DNA of 16,046 bases from Nitrosopumilales archaeon CG_4_9_14_0_2_um_filter_34_16 (lineage in GTDB: Archaea > Thermoproteota > Nitrososphaeria > Nitrososphaerales > Nitrosopumilaceae): the NCBI GenBank assembly GCA_002788515.1, contig PFRJ01000048.1, positions 1-16,046 of the forward strand. The letters run 5' to 3'. A program made the position numbers and the translations under genes. Under the pieces are notes generated by a model. It was not told where the DNA came from. It made no database searches and saw nothing but the letters and a program-made list of their open reading frames with translations. Of this stretch, positions 6,419 through 13,252 are shown in pieces. The first letter of the stretch is position 1; the number at the start of each line of letters is the position of its first letter.

Positions 6419-6730
6419 ATGAGTTTGAAAGAATTTGACGTAAATGGTACTGATTACAAAATAGTATTAACTGAACAAGTGATCAGTCATGTAAATAACC
6501 TCAAAGATCTTTACAATGCGGCATATGAGGATCCTGAAAGTTTTGAAGACGTCAGTGCGGAAATTTCAAGTACTATAAACGAAATTGCAAGTACTATTGA
6601 ACCACCAGCTGAAGATAGTGATTTAGATGGAATCATACAAGAAATCATCAAAGCAGTCGATAATAAAGCAGAAGAAATTAAAAAAGAATTAGAAGGAAAG
6701 CCGGAAAAAAAATCAAAGTCAAAGAAATAA
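6419..6730 (+). CDS. Acidic helical protein with Lys-rich tail, unknown function
   Basis: A 103-residue protein. A short beta-like N-terminus (LKEFDVNGTDYKIVLTE) leads into a long, strongly acidic helical region from about residue 20 to 90. A basic tail of Lys, Ser and Pro (KPEKKSKSKK) closes it. Charge is sharply divided, with an acidic body and basic end, as in some nucleic-acid-associated or chaperone-like small proteins, but no family is recognised. It is preceded by a well-placed TATA-like box and no Shine-Dalgarno sequence. A T-rich stretch (GTTTTTG) follows the stop within about ten bases and may help end the transcript. Confidence 0.75.
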   Translation: MSLKEFDVNGTDYKIVLTEQVISHVNNLKDLYNAAYEDPESFEDVSAEISSTINEIASTIEPPAEDSDLDGIIQEIIKAVDNKAEEIKKELEGKPEKKSKSKK

Positions 6731-6770
6731 TCTGTTTTTGACCTTAAACTCATAAAAAATTGGTGGATAA

Positions 6771-6778
6771 ATTATATT
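6771..6778 (+). promoter_or_regulatory. TATA-like box for the Cys-rich miniprotein at 6800
   Basis: ATTATATT lies 22-29 bases before the ATG at 6800, matching the leaderless spacing seen for 5900 and 6419. It is the main reason, beyond the cysteines, for accepting the 40-residue frame as a gene. Confidence 0.5.
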
Positions 6779-6799
6779 CTTAATGAAATAATCAAAATT

Positions 6800-6922
6800 A
6801 TGTCAAAAAGCTGTGAATGTGGCATTTGTGGTCACCATAATGAATCTGAATGCATTGAAAAAGAATGCAAGTGTTGTTTAAATTTTCACGAAAGATCAGG
6901 GCCTAAAAAAAATAATCATTAA
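6800..6922 (+). CDS. 40-residue Cys-rich metal-binding-like miniprotein
   Basis: An ATG-to-TAA frame of 40 residues with seven cysteines (5, 7, 10, 18, 23, 25, 26) and histidines at 12, 13, 30 and 40. Key stretches are CECGICGHH and CKCC, followed by a basic Lys/Asn tail. The density of ligands suggests one or two bound metal ions, as in small zinc fingers or metallothionein-like peptides. It has its own TATA-like box. It ends one base from the stop of a minus-strand miniprotein with the same C-x2-C-G ... H-x4-C ... C-x-C skeleton, so the two look like diverged relatives lying tail to tail. Function is unknown; metal storage, sensing or protein adaptation are all possible. Confidence 0.65.
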   Translation: MSKSCECGICGHHNESECIEKECKCCLNFHERSGPKKNNH

Positions 6923-6923
6923 G

Positions 6924-7028
6924 TCATTTATCTTCTTTATAGCAACTACATTTTTTGGAAAGATGTCTCGAACAGCCAAACAACTTATGATCTTGGCATC
7001 CGCATAACATACATTTTTTCTCAGTCAT
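6924..7028 (-). CDS. 34-residue Cys-rich metal-binding-like miniprotein
   Basis: A minus-strand ATG-to-TGA frame of 34 residues with cysteines at 6, 9, 11, 19, 27 and 29 and histidines at 14 and 22. The core CMLCGCQDH ... C ... CSC matches the skeleton of the plus-strand miniprotein: C-x2-C-G, then His, four residues, Cys, then C-x-C. Its ATG overlaps the TGA of the upstream 124-residue gene as ATGA, so it is probably translated by coupling from the same message. No other domain is visible. Size makes annotation programs likely to miss it, but the coupling, cysteine pattern and matching partner together support a real gene. Confidence 0.62.
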   Translation of the reverse strand: MTEKKCMLCGCQDHKLFGCSRHLSKKCSCYKEDK

Positions 7029-7399
7029 AATTTCTTAATCAAATCTCCAAGATCTTCTATCATTTTTTGATCATCTAACGCTTCAATTATTTTTAATCTC
7101 ATATTTTTTAATCTGTAATTATCATCAGAATACAAGGCCGACATAGTCTCCATCTCTTTTTCGAAAAAATAGTTTTCTAAATAATACTTTAATTTGGATT
7201 TTACTTTTTTAAAATCCGATTGTTGAATTGTGTATTCATCAATATTATTGCAAACAACTTTGATAAACCCATTCATTTTTAACATTTCTTTCTTAATTTT
7301 AACAAGATCTCCTGGTTTGTCTTGAATATCATTAAGAACTTGATATGAATCAAGTATTTGTGAAAGGATATTTTTCAAATGTTCTGTGTATGAAACCAT
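7025..7399 (-). CDS. 124-residue helical protein, unknown function
   Basis: A soluble, almost wholly helical protein of 124 residues. Charged heptad-like stretches around 1-30 (YTEHLKNILSQILDSYQ) and 62-124 (KKVKSKLKYYLENYFFEKE, then DLGDLIKKL) could form a helical bundle or coiled coil. It has a single Cys and no catalytic signature, and I do not recognise a family. Its stop overlaps the start of the 34-residue Cys-rich protein (ATGA), so the two form a small operon and may act together, perhaps as a helical protein with a metal-binding partner. It is divergent from threonine synthase. A weak AAACTTTAG element about 30 bases upstream could be its TATA box. Confidence 0.75.
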   Translation of the reverse strand: MVSYTEHLKNILSQILDSYQVLNDIQDKPGDLVKIKKEMLKMNGFIKVVCNNIDEYTIQQSDFKKVKSKLKYYLENYFFEKEMETMSALYSDDNYRLKNMRLKIIEALDDQKMIEDLGDLIKKL

Positions 7400-7471
7400 A
7401 TCGTGTTTTTAGATCCATCTAATCTAAAGTTTAGGAAAAATAGCTCGACTTGTTTAAAAATTACACATTTG

Positions 7472-7479
7472 CTTTAAAT
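7472..7479 (+). promoter_or_regulatory. thrC: TATA-like box that sets the thrC start
   Basis: CTTTAAAT is centred about 28 bases before ATG 7504 and would drive a leaderless transcript from there. It lies inside the longer frame that opens at TTG 7450, so it argues that the longer N-terminus is not used. Confidence 0.5.
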
Positions 7480-7503
7480 TATCACCGATTAAGGATAATT
7501 ACG

Positions 7504-8841
7504 ATGCAAGGCGATGCCTATCTCAAATGTATTGATTCTCAATGTGGGTTAGAATATCCAGTTGAAAGTACTAATGTACAATGTAAAAAAGGTCATTTGT
7601 TAGATGTAAAATACAAGAAAATCCCACCTACCACACTAAAACAAGTTTTTTACAAAAGACGTGATTTTGAAGGAAGTATTTTTAATGAAAGTGGTGTTTG
7701 GAGATTTAGAGAGTTACTTAATTTTTGTCAGATTGATACTGAAAATTTTGATGAATGTGCAAAATACTTGGTATCCCTTGACGGTGCAGAAGGGAGACAG
7801 TCAAAACCATATCATATGTCAAAAGCTGCAGAATTTATTGGTATTTCAAATGATAAATTATGGTTACAACCTGAAGGATACAATCCAAGTGGCTCATTCA
7901 AAGACAACGGGATGGCCACAGCTGTTACTCATGCAAAGATGGTAGGGGCAAAAAAAATTGTTTGTGCATCCACAGGTAATACATCTGCATCAGCTGGCAT
8001 GTTTGCTGCAAATGAAGGAATAGACTGTGATGTGTACATTCCTGCAGGACAAATAGCCCCTGGAAAACTTAGTCAAGCATATCAATTTGGAGCTCAAATT
8101 GTAGAAGTTGACGGGAATTTTGATGATGCGTTAAAACAATCCCTTGATGACGCGCAAAATCACAACGGGTATACTGTAAATTCTGTAAATCCATTTAGAA
8201 TAGAAGGACAAAAGACAATACCATTTAGAGCATTAGAATATTTGAATTGGGAAGTTCCGGATTGGATTGTGTACCCAGGAGGAGCACTTGGAAATACATC
8301 TAGTTGTGGAAAAGCTTTGATGGAGTTATATGAATGGGGATGGATTAAAAAAATACCAAGAATTGCAGTCATAAATTCAGAAGGTGCAAGTACCTTATCT
8401 GATTTGTATAACGGAAAGTTTGAAGGCGAGGAACTTCGATGGAATAAAGGTAAGCCCAATATAGAATTGATATCACGATACTATGATCATATGGATAAAG
8501 AGGGATTACGACCAAAAACAAAAGCAACTGCAATTCAAATTGGAAGACCAGCAAACATTTTGAAAGGTTTACGTGCGTTAGAATTTACAAACGGTGTTGT
8601 TACAACAGTGTCTGATTCTGACATGCTTGATGGAATGTCAGTTGTTGGTCTAAATGGATTTGATTGTGAGATGGCATCTGGAGCATCAGTTGTAGGAATT
8701 AAAAAATTAAAGAATGAAGGAATTATTAAAAATGATGATGTCGTTGTTGGAATCCTTACAGGACGACAAAAAGACGCAATGTTGCCTGTAGAATATCATA
8801 ATAATCCTGCAAACAGATTTGCAATTCCACCAAAAAATTAA
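7504..8841 (+). CDS. thrC: Threonine synthase (PLP-dependent)
   Basis: A 445-residue enzyme that converts O-phosphohomoserine to threonine in the cytoplasm, the last step of threonine synthesis. A zinc-ribbon-like N-terminal segment carries Cys9, Cys14, Cys27 and His31, as in archaeal ThrC. SGSFKDNGM places the PLP-binding lysine at 133. STGNTSASAG near 155 is the cofactor phosphate-side loop. VYPGGALGNTSS near 257-268 and a C-terminal GILTGRQKD stretch complete the fold type II core. ATG 7504 is chosen over an upstream TTG at 7450 because the first 18 extra residues are unlike the family and a TATA-like box lies inside them. It stands alone, divergent from the helical-protein gene. Related cystathionine or diaminopropionate enzymes are possible but less likely given the SFKDNG motif. 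Confidence 0.9.
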   Translation: MQGDAYLKCIDSQCGLEYPVESTNVQCKKGHLLDVKYKKIPPTTLKQVFYKRRDFEGSIFNESGVWRFRELLNFCQIDTENFDECAKYLVSLDGAEGRQSKPYHMSKAAEFIGISNDKLWLQPEGYNPSGSFKDNGMATAVTHAKMVGAKKIVCASTGNTSASAGMFAANEGIDCDVYIPAGQIAPGKLSQAYQFGAQIVEVDGNFDDALKQSLDDAQNHNGYTVNSVNPFRIEGQKTIPFRALEYLNWEVPDWIVYPGGALGNTSSCGKALMELYEWGWIKKIPRIAVINSEGASTLSDLYNGKFEGEELRWNKGKPNIELISRYYDHMDKEGLRPKTKATAIQIGRPANILKGLRALEFTNGVVTTVSDSDMLDGMSVVGLNGFDCEMASGASVVGIKKLKNEGIIKNDDVVVGILTGRQKDAMLPVEYHNNPANRFAIPPKN

Positions 8842-8877
8842 TCCCAGTTCACAGGCTCGATTATGCGCAAACATTTC

Positions 8878-8883
8878 TTATAT
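8878..8883 (+). promoter_or_regulatory. TATA-like box upstream of the mini-ORF chain
   Basis: TTATAT (in CTTATATCTT) lies 24-29 bases before the ATG at 8907. If used, the transcript would begin at the 15-codon mini-ORF, not at the CBS-protein start, leaving about 87 bases of leader for the large gene. Confidence 0.4.
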
Positions 8884-8906
8884 CTTAAGAGTTAAATCTA
8901 TGTTTT

Positions 8907-8954
8907 ATGATTAAATTACAACCAAAAGATGGTGCAAAAAAACTAAATGAGTAA
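8907..8954 (+). other. 15-residue mini-ORF in the leader of the CBS-domain gene
   Basis: The frame MIKLQPKDGAKKLNE begins at ATG 8907, 24-29 bases after a TATA-like TTATAT box, and ends at TAA. Its final bases ATGAGTAA contain the ATG of a second mini-ORF. It may be a translated leader peptide controlling the gene at 8994, or a chance frame; sequence alone cannot tell. Confidence 0.3.
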
Positions 8955-9000
8955 TTGTAAGAATTGTTCTAAGATATTTTCTGGGAGTTTATCATGGTAG
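8947..9000 (+). other. 17-residue mini-ORF with C-x2-C, overlapping the CBS-gene start
   Basis: The frame MSNCKNCSKIFSGSLSW starts inside the end of the previous mini-ORF. It stops at TAG 8998-9000, overlapping the ATG of the CBS-domain gene by seven bases (ATGGTAG). CKNC resembles one knuckle of a zinc ribbon. Ribosomes finishing here could restart at 8994. A purine-rich GGGAG at 8983-8987 lies six bases before that ATG and could do the job alone. Confidence 0.3.
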
Positions 9001-10247
9001 AATTATGGATTGAAATTGCAGCATTAGCTGTTCTTATTGGATTGTCTGGATTTTTCAGTGGATTAGAAGTAGCACTGGTAGGAACAAGAAGCTCCAAAGT
9101 CAATCAATTACGAAAACAAAAAGTAAAAGGCGCCGAAGCACTGTACAAGTTAAAACACAACCCCGGATGGATGATGTCTAGTGTCAATCTAGGAAACAAT
9201 CTAGTGAATGTTGGATCATCCGCATTTGCAACTAGTCTTGCAATGAGGTTTTTTGGAAATGACGGAGTAGCAATAGCAGTAGGAATAATGACATTTTTGA
9301 TTCTTGTATTTGGAGAGATTACTCCAAAGACATACTGTAATGCAAATGCAACAAAAATTGCTTTAAGATACTCTCCAGTATTGCTAGCTTTCAGTTACAT
9401 ATTTTGGCCAGTAGTAAAATTATTTGAAATTATTACAAAAACTATGGTAAAATTAACTGGAAGTAGTTATCATTCACCACCAATTACAGAAGAAGAAATC
9501 AAGGGTATTGTAGAACAGGGATTAGCTGACAAAGCATTAGAAAAAGATGAAAGTGATTTGGTTCACAGTGCATTAGAATTCGATGACACAGTGATTAGAA
9601 CTGTGATGACTCCTAGAACAAAAATGGTTACACTACCTGCAAAAATGCTGTTATTTGAGGCATTACCGTTAATCAATCAAAATGCACATTCAAGAATTCC
9701 AATTTTTGGAGAAACTAATGATGATATTGTTGGATTTATTCATGTAAGAGATGTTCTACGAGAATTAGAATCGGATAATAAAATGAAAACATTGCAGCAA
9801 ATTGCAAGAGAGCCCGTATTTGTATCTCAAGAAAAAATGGTTAGTTCATTATTGAAAGAAATGAAAGGAAGAAAAACACATTTGGCTATAGTTATTGATG
9901 AACATGGGGGAGTAGAAGGATTAGTTACATTAGAAGATCTTATCGAGGAAATAATTGGGGATATTGAAGATGAAACAGATGTAGCAGTAAAAGCTGATCA
10001 CTACATCATAGACAAAGACACAATTGAAACAAACGGAGGGATAGAAATAGACAAAATAAATGAAATTTTTAAATCTGAACTACCAGAAGGAGATGATTAT
10101 AGTACTCTGAATGGTTTACTACATGAGAGATTACAAGACATACCTCAAGAAGGCGACAAACTAGAAATTGACAACATACGAATAGTTGTTGAAAAAGTAA
10201 CAAAAAACATACCTGAGAAAATTAGAATAGAGAGAATTAACAAATGA
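8994..10247 (+). CDS. CNNM/CorC-like DUF21-CBS membrane protein
   Basis: A 417-residue membrane protein of the CNNM/CorC (hemolysin C-like) family, linked to magnesium or other divalent ion transport and its control by nucleotides. The N-terminal DUF21 domain (about 1-180) has membrane segments near 5-28, 65-83, 90-110 and 125-148. It carries family motifs FFSGLEVAL at 20-28 and FGEITPKT at 106-113. A CBS pair follows at about 200-325, with MTPR at 205-208 and the second CBS ending near LVTLEDLIEEIIGD. A CorC_HlyC-type domain fills about 335-417. The ATG is preceded by GGGAG, one of the few good Shine-Dalgarno matches here, and by two overlapping mini-ORFs. It ends two bases from the convergent GAPDH gene. 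The exact ion is not shown by sequence. Confidence 0.9.
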   Translation: MVELWIEIAALAVLIGLSGFFSGLEVALVGTRSSKVNQLRKQKVKGAEALYKLKHNPGWMMSSVNLGNNLVNVGSSAFATSLAMRFFGNDGVAIAVGIMTFLILVFGEITPKTYCNANATKIALRYSPVLLAFSYIFWPVVKLFEIITKTMVKLTGSSYHSPPITEEEIKGIVEQGLADKALEKDESDLVHSALEFDDTVIRTVMTPRTKMVTLPAKMLLFEALPLINQNAHSRIPIFGETNDDIVGFIHVRDVLRELESDNKMKTLQQIAREPVFVSQEKMVSSLLKEMKGRKTHLAIVIDEHGGVEGLVTLEDLIEEIIGDIEDETDVAVKADHYIIDKDTIETNGGIEIDKINEIFKSELPEGDDYSTLNGLLHERLQDIPQEGDKLEIDNIRIVVEKVTKNIPEKIRIERINK

Positions 10248-10249
10248 GA

Positions 10250-11299
10250 TTATTGTTTAGCAAAATATTCTTGTAATTTTTGCTTTTTTTCATTCATATG
10301 AAATATGGATTCCGTATGTACAAAAGAGTCTTCATATGATTTTCCAAAGAGCATCGCTTGCATTAACATATGATTTTCAGGAATTACAATTCCAGTCTGA
10401 TCATCAGAATACATCATTTGTACAGTATCTCCAATTGAAGTAGTCATATTTGCATGAATGTGTATCATGTTGGTATCTACAAAATGAAATCCCATGGTTT
10501 TAGCACAATCTCGAATATCTTTTGTTCCCTTTGCAGTCCATAGTGTAGCTACACCGAATTCATTTGTAAATATTTCATGAATTTCAGATGGTTTTGGGGC
10601 CGTATCTTTAAAGCGTATGTCCATTATGTGTAAATGCATTTGTCTTGTAGGCACTTTAATTGCCCGTACATAGAGGGGGGCATCTTTGCCAAAATAGAGT
10701 TTAACATCATCTCCATGGTGGGGTTTTTCAGTCATCTCAATAGTGTCAGTAATTTTTTTCTCAGTTTGTTCAATATCGGCCCAACGCCTAACAAGAGTTA
10801 CGTCAAATCTTACTATTTGATCACCGAATTTATTTCGTAAAGGCTCCAATATTCTTCCCATTCCAGTTACATTGCAACTTCCTTGCATAACGTGATGTTT
10901 CCCTAATGCTTGGTTGTAATTTGCTCTAGAATTAAATAATAAATCAGATACAGATTCAGAACCAATTGTGGATTCCCCTCCCTGATAGATTGCAAGGATA
11001 TTTTTTGGCTCATACAAGTTTTTCTTGTTTTTGTATCCACAGCCACTTGGAGAGGCATCAATAACTAAATCTGATTCATCTAAAGCAGATTCAATAGACC
11101 CAGAGATTTCGTAATCTGTAAAATCACCCAATTTGTCTTCTGGAACATATACATTCAATCCCTTCGATATTGCCTCATGAACTTTTTCATCAGGAGAATA
11201 TTTCCCGATGCCTATCACACTGATTTCAAGATCATCCTTTAGAAAAGAAACAATTCTGCTTCCAATGGAGCCATAACCATTAACAAAAATTTTCTTCAT
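10250..11299 (-). CDS. gap: Type II (archaeal) glyceraldehyde-3-phosphate dehydrogenase
   Basis: A 349-residue enzyme interconverting glyceraldehyde 3-phosphate and 1,3-bisphosphoglycerate with NAD(P), expected to serve mainly gluconeogenesis in an autotrophic archaeon. The N-terminal Rossmann loop is VNGYGSIGSR at 6-15. DASPSGCGYKN at 81-91 and QGSCNVTGMGR at 139-149 give the catalytic Cys142. RQMHLH at 219-224 supplies the conserved histidine region. It is the archaeal type II form, not the bacterial/eukaryotic one (no SCTTN motif). ATG 11299 is chosen because the strand MKKIFVNGYG is the family start, and a TATA-like GATAAATAAA lies 22-31 bases upstream. An in-frame extension to 11380 looks non-coding. 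It is convergent with the CBS protein and divergent from the glycosyltransferase. Confidence 0.93.
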   Translation of the reverse strand: MKKIFVNGYGSIGSRIVSFLKDDLEISVIGIGKYSPDEKVHEAISKGLNVYVPEDKLGDFTDYEISGSIESALDESDLVIDASPSGCGYKNKKNLYEPKNILAIYQGGESTIGSESVSDLLFNSRANYNQALGKHHVMQGSCNVTGMGRILEPLRNKFGDQIVRFDVTLVRRWADIEQTEKKITDTIEMTEKPHHGDDVKLYFGKDAPLYVRAIKVPTRQMHLHIMDIRFKDTAPKPSEIHEIFTNEFGVATLWTAKGTKDIRDCAKTMGFHFVDTNMIHIHANMTTSIGDTVQMMYSDDQTGIVIPENHMLMQAMLFGKSYEDSFVHTESIFHMNEKKQKLQEYFAKQ

Positions 11300-11320
11300 A
11301 AAGTCACTATATTTACCCCA

Positions 11321-11330
11321 TTTATTTATC
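11321..11330 (-). promoter_or_regulatory. gap: TATA-like box for gap
   Basis: On the minus strand this reads GATAAATAAA and ends 22 bases before the ATG at 11299. The position suits a leaderless transcript and argues against the longer reading frame that begins at 11380. Confidence 0.5.
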
Positions 11331-11427
11331 TCATGTAGGAAGTATTGGTCAAAAAAATAGACTGAAAGGAAAATTTTCATGACGAACTTACATATAATGA
11401 CAGATCAGGTATTAGCAATTATAAAAA

Positions 11428-13251
11428 TTGGATAAAAATTACCTCATTACCAAACTAATGTATGCCATAGAGCAATCAAAAGGCGATGATGGTAGAAATC
11501 AGTATTTGCTAAAAAGACTCAAACAAAATAAGGAAATCATAAATTCGGACAGACTTTATTTGCAAAAAATTTTAGAACTTGATATTTCAGACATAGAATA
11601 TAATTTGATAAAAACAGAGCAAAATTTATCAAAAGACAAATCTGTGTTTCTAAACTCCAACATGATAAAATGTAAATCTTGCCAAAAAGAGATCAATCTT
11701 GAAGAAAAATCATTAAGATACAACAATAACTGGTATCATGGAAATTGTATCATATTAAATTTAGAAAAAAACACAACTAATTCAACTAAATTACAGCATA
11801 TTACAAAAAAGAATTTAGATTTAGTTCAAGTTGGTTTGACTGCCACAATAGTTGGTTTTCTAGTACTAAGTGTTTTTTTCATTTTAGGTCCAATCAGCAT
11901 GATTGCTATGGGTATTGGAGGTGTAATTACATTGTATCATGTGATAGGAGCAACGGGAAAAATGTATTCAAAAAATAAACCAGGAAAACGTGCACCTTCA
12001 GGATTTCTAATATTTCTCCTCGGTTCGCCTTTTATTATAGGTACAATGATTGCATATGAAGGGTACACATTACTAGAATCCCCTGTAAGGATAATTTTGT
12101 TATGGGCATTAACAATTTCATTTTGGTCAACAATGCTTTTTGTTCCAATGGCAGTGGTGAGTAAATATCGAGAAGATAATCAAAAAGATGTTAAGACGTT
12201 CCCAAAAATTTCAGTTATAATACCTGCATATAACGAAGAAAAAGTAATAGCAAATACAATTGAAGGACTATTAGAAACAAAATATCCAAACAAAGAAATA
12301 ATTTTTGTAGATGATGGAAGTACAGATTCAACATTAGCAATTGCATCAAGATATAAAGAAAAAATTCATGTTCTTCATAAAGAAAATGGTGGAAAAGCGA
12401 CTGCATTAAATTATGGAATGGTGTATGCTAAAGGCGAAATCGTCGTAATTGTTGATGCAGACACAATTATTGGAAGAAACTCCTTAAAAGAAATTGTAAA
12501 GGGATTTGAAGTCAATGAACATGTTGCAGCAGTCGCAGGAAACATCAAAGTAAGAAACAGGATGAATGTATTAACAAAATGTCAAGCATTAGAATACATT
12601 ACAGGAATCCAAATAATACGAAGGGCTTTTGACATATTTGGTTCAATAACCATAGTGCCTGGAGCATTAGGTGCTTTTAGAAAATCATTTCTGATAGAAG
12701 CTGGAGCATACGGCAAAGATACTATTGTGGAGGATTTTGATCAAACGATAAAATTGTTAAAGGCAGGGTTGATCACTCAAGGAAGTAGTAAAGCTACAGC
12801 ATATACAGAAGCTCCCAACACGTTGAGAGATTTTGTGGCACAAAGAAAACGATGGTATAGAGGAAACATTCAAGTTCTAAAAAGACATTCAGATGCTTTG
12901 ACAAATCCAAGATTTGGTTATTTACAGAGATTGTCATTGCCATATTTGTTCCTAGGAATGATAGTAACCCCAATAATCGGATTTATTGCAACTGCAAACG
13001 CAATACTAGGCATAATCCTAGGAGATGGATTATACATTTTACAAATTTCTATGATATTTGTTGTTGTGCATTATCTAATGACAGCGTTAGCATTACGAAT
13101 TGATAAGGAAGATCCAAAATTGTTATGGCATGCTATCTTCTTAGTATATGGATTCAAGCAAATTATTGACTTTTTACTACTAAAAGCAATTATAGAACAA
13201 TTAAGAAACAAGAAAGCTACTTGGACAAGTGCAAAAAGAATTGGTGTGTAA
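11428..13251 (+). CDS. Membrane glycosyltransferase 2 with N-terminal zinc module
   Basis: A 607-residue processive-type family 2 glycosyltransferase, predicted to build and extrude a beta-linked polysaccharide from a nucleotide sugar at the cytoplasmic membrane face (PgaC/NodC/hyaluronan-synthase-like). The catalytic domain (about 258-480) shows IPAYNEE, DDGS at 295-298, DAD at 343-345, VED at 434-436 and QRKRW at 472-476, the acceptor motif of processive enzymes. Membrane segments lie near 132-172, 192-245 and 503-590. The first 75 residues form a charged helical region. A zinc module follows with CKSC (82, 85) and WYHGNC (His104, Cys107), like half a LIM domain, unusual for this family. 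The TTG start is tentative; ATG 11458 would remove ten residues and has GGATAAAAATT about 24 bases upstream. The deacetylase-like gene follows without a gap. Confidence 0.87.
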   Translation: MDKNYLITKLMYAIEQSKGDDGRNQYLLKRLKQNKEIINSDRLYLQKILELDISDIEYNLIKTEQNLSKDKSVFLNSNMIKCKSCQKEINLEEKSLRYNNNWYHGNCIILNLEKNTTNSTKLQHITKKNLDLVQVGLTATIVGFLVLSVFFILGPISMIAMGIGGVITLYHVIGATGKMYSKNKPGKRAPSGFLIFLLGSPFIIGTMIAYEGYTLLESPVRIILLWALTISFWSTMLFVPMAVVSKYREDNQKDVKTFPKISVIIPAYNEEKVIANTIEGLLETKYPNKEIIFVDDGSTDSTLAIASRYKEKIHVLHKENGGKATALNYGMVYAKGEIVVIVDADTIIGRNSLKEIVKGFEVNEHVAAVAGNIKVRNRMNVLTKCQALEYITGIQIIRRAFDIFGSITIVPGALGAFRKSFLIEAGAYGKDTIVEDFDQTIKLLKAGLITQGSSKATAYTEAPNTLRDFVAQRKRWYRGNIQVLKRHSDALTNPRFGYLQRLSLPYLFLGMIVTPIIGFIATANAILGIILGDGLYILQISMIFVVVHYLMTALALRIDKEDPKLLWHAIFLVYGFKQIIDFLLLKAIIEQLRNKKATWTSAKRIGV

Positions 13252-13252
13252 T

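Noticed and set aside
7424..7434. Perfect short palindrome CTAAAGTTTAG between thrC and its divergent neighbour
   Set aside because: It could be an operator, but an 11-base AT palindrome is expected by chance in this composition and no second copy was seen.
7450..7503. TTG start giving threonine synthase 18 extra residues
   Set aside because: The added residues are unlike the family and contain the TATA-like box that points to ATG 7504.
8690..8864. Minus-strand frame starting MFAHNRACELG across the end of thrC
   Set aside because: It lies almost wholly antisense to threonine synthase, with no promoter or family likeness.
10634..11380. Upstream extension of gap to 11380, and an opposite-strand frame inside gap
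   Set aside because: The 27 extra residues are not family-like, and a TATA-like box sits inside the extension. The opposite-strand frame is a shadow of the gap coding sequence.
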